The notes below the pieces were generated by a model. The model worked only from the letters and a program-made list of their open reading frames with translations. It ran no database searches and was not told the DNA's origin. The position numbers and the translations under genes were made by a program. A stretch of DNA of 64,000 bases from assembly GCA_037447655.1 (NCBI GenBank), contig JBBHKE010002523.1, positions 62,001 to 126,000 of the forward strand, given 5' to 3'. Origin of the DNA: Zygnema cylindricum (Eukaryota; Streptophyta; Zygnematophyceae; Zygnematales; Zygnemataceae). Numbering within the stretch: the stretch's first letter is position 1; the number at the start of each line of letters is the position of its first letter. Below are positions 63,214 to 64,000 of this stretch, piece after piece.

Positions 63214-64000
63214 TGTTGTTTCTTGAAAGCTTTCAGCCTTAGCAAATTAGTAGGACGTTAGAACGGTAGTAATTTGTAGTTTAAAGATATGCGTCATCAC
63301 TTGAGTGCAGTAGAAGACAACGCAACTGCTATGCAGATAGAGCAGCGTTGCAGCGCAGCCACAAGGTTGGTCCACAAGTGATCTGGTGTGATAATCAGGA
63401 TGCCATTGCCATTGCTTCTTACCGAAGTCACCACTTCAAAAGCAAGCACATGGATGTAAGATTACACTTTGTTAGAGAAAGTGTTCTCTAGACTGATTAA
63501 ATTTTGTTATTTGCCAGATGCAAAAATGATTGTTCATATGCTAACTAAAGCCCTTCCTACTCTCAAGCTGATGTATTGTAAGGACGCAGTGGGATTAAGT
63601 GAATAGCTGGATTGTTGCACTACTATACTACCACAGTGTGATAAGTCGAACATTGAGATGTAGTGGGACTGGGTGAATTGCTAATTGCTATATTGTTATG
63701 CTACGATGCTGCGCTTGTTTGTCATCGCAGCTGCGCCGGTATACTCAGTCTTAAGCTTTAGGGGAGTGTTGTTTTCTAGAAAGCTTTCAGCCTCAGCAAA
63801 TTAGTAGAACGGTAGAAAGGTAGTATTTTGTAGTTTAAGGATATGCGTCATCACTTAAGTGGAGTACAGGAAAACGCAACTGCTATCCAGACAGAGCAGC
63901 GCAGCTTTTATGCAGACAGAGCAGTGCAACAGCAAAGCTGCGACATAAACAGGACAACACAGCTGCAGTTACTTTGGATATGATCCGTACAAACAACGCA
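63214..64000 (+). mobile_element. Internally deleted LTR (copia-like) element, runs off window
   Basis: Two direct repeats starting TGTTGTTT(C/T) at 63214 and 63767 share AAGCTTTCAG, CAAATTAGTAG and GATATGCGTCATCACTT. Between them is only the tail of a plus-strand RNase H: CDNQDAIAIASYRSHHFKSK at about 63400-63460, then stops, and a purine tract AGGGGAG right before the second repeat, as expected for a polypurine tract and 3' LTR. So the element retains a partial 5' LTR, the RNase H end and the 3' LTR, which continues past the window. Confidence 0.75.

Overview
The window looks like nuclear DNA of a green plant lineage. All four intact genes have many GT-AG introns, plant-type domain layouts and best resemblance (from memory of the families) to streptophyte proteins. 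Divergence from angiosperm versions, sparse genes, long introns packed with minisatellites and purine/pyrimidine microsatellites, and many decayed mobile elements suggest a streptophyte alga or early-diverging land plant; the species cannot be fixed from sequence alone.

Gene-bearing part (1-32.3 kb): a mitochondrial cytochrome c maturation haem chaperone CcmE (+, 2-3829); the ubiquitin receptor/DNA repair factor RAD23 (-, 12744-7729); the beta subunit of protein farnesyltransferase (+, 14386-23430); and a formamidase/acetamidase (-, 32272-24584). CcmE/RAD23 and FTB/formamidase are convergent pairs, RAD23/FTB a divergent pair. I joined exons by hand: every junction given keeps phase, yielding predicted proteins of about 305, 404, 489 and 451 residues. 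The functions are unrelated housekeeping roles; there is no operon-like logic. Introns hold two copies of one hAT-type MITE, each with a perfect 8-bp target duplication, several minisatellites and a tRNA-like sequence.

Mobile-element part (32.5-64 kb): a nested fold-back structure (about 33.57-35.90 kb) containing two TAA-flanked terminal-inverted-repeat elements; a 10-kb complex (36-46.2 kb) built around a decayed, intron-containing DDE transposase with GCGACGA/TCGTCGC arrays, duplicated 3' tails, two 1.7-kb direct repeats and an intron-nested charged-protein coding segment; another fold-back (about 47.48-48.11 kb); two exons of a putative secreted protein and a tRNA-like gene (49.0-49.5 kb); then a pile of decayed Ty1/copia retrotransposons on both strands (51.4-64 kb), with LTR-like repeats of about 1 kb that carry tRNA-like boxes.

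The best candidates for something undescribed are the transposase complex with its iteron arrays and nested coding module, the nested TAA-targeting fold-back, and palindromic GTAC-pentamer arrays at almost the same distance (about 135 bp) from the start codons of two divergent-strand genes.
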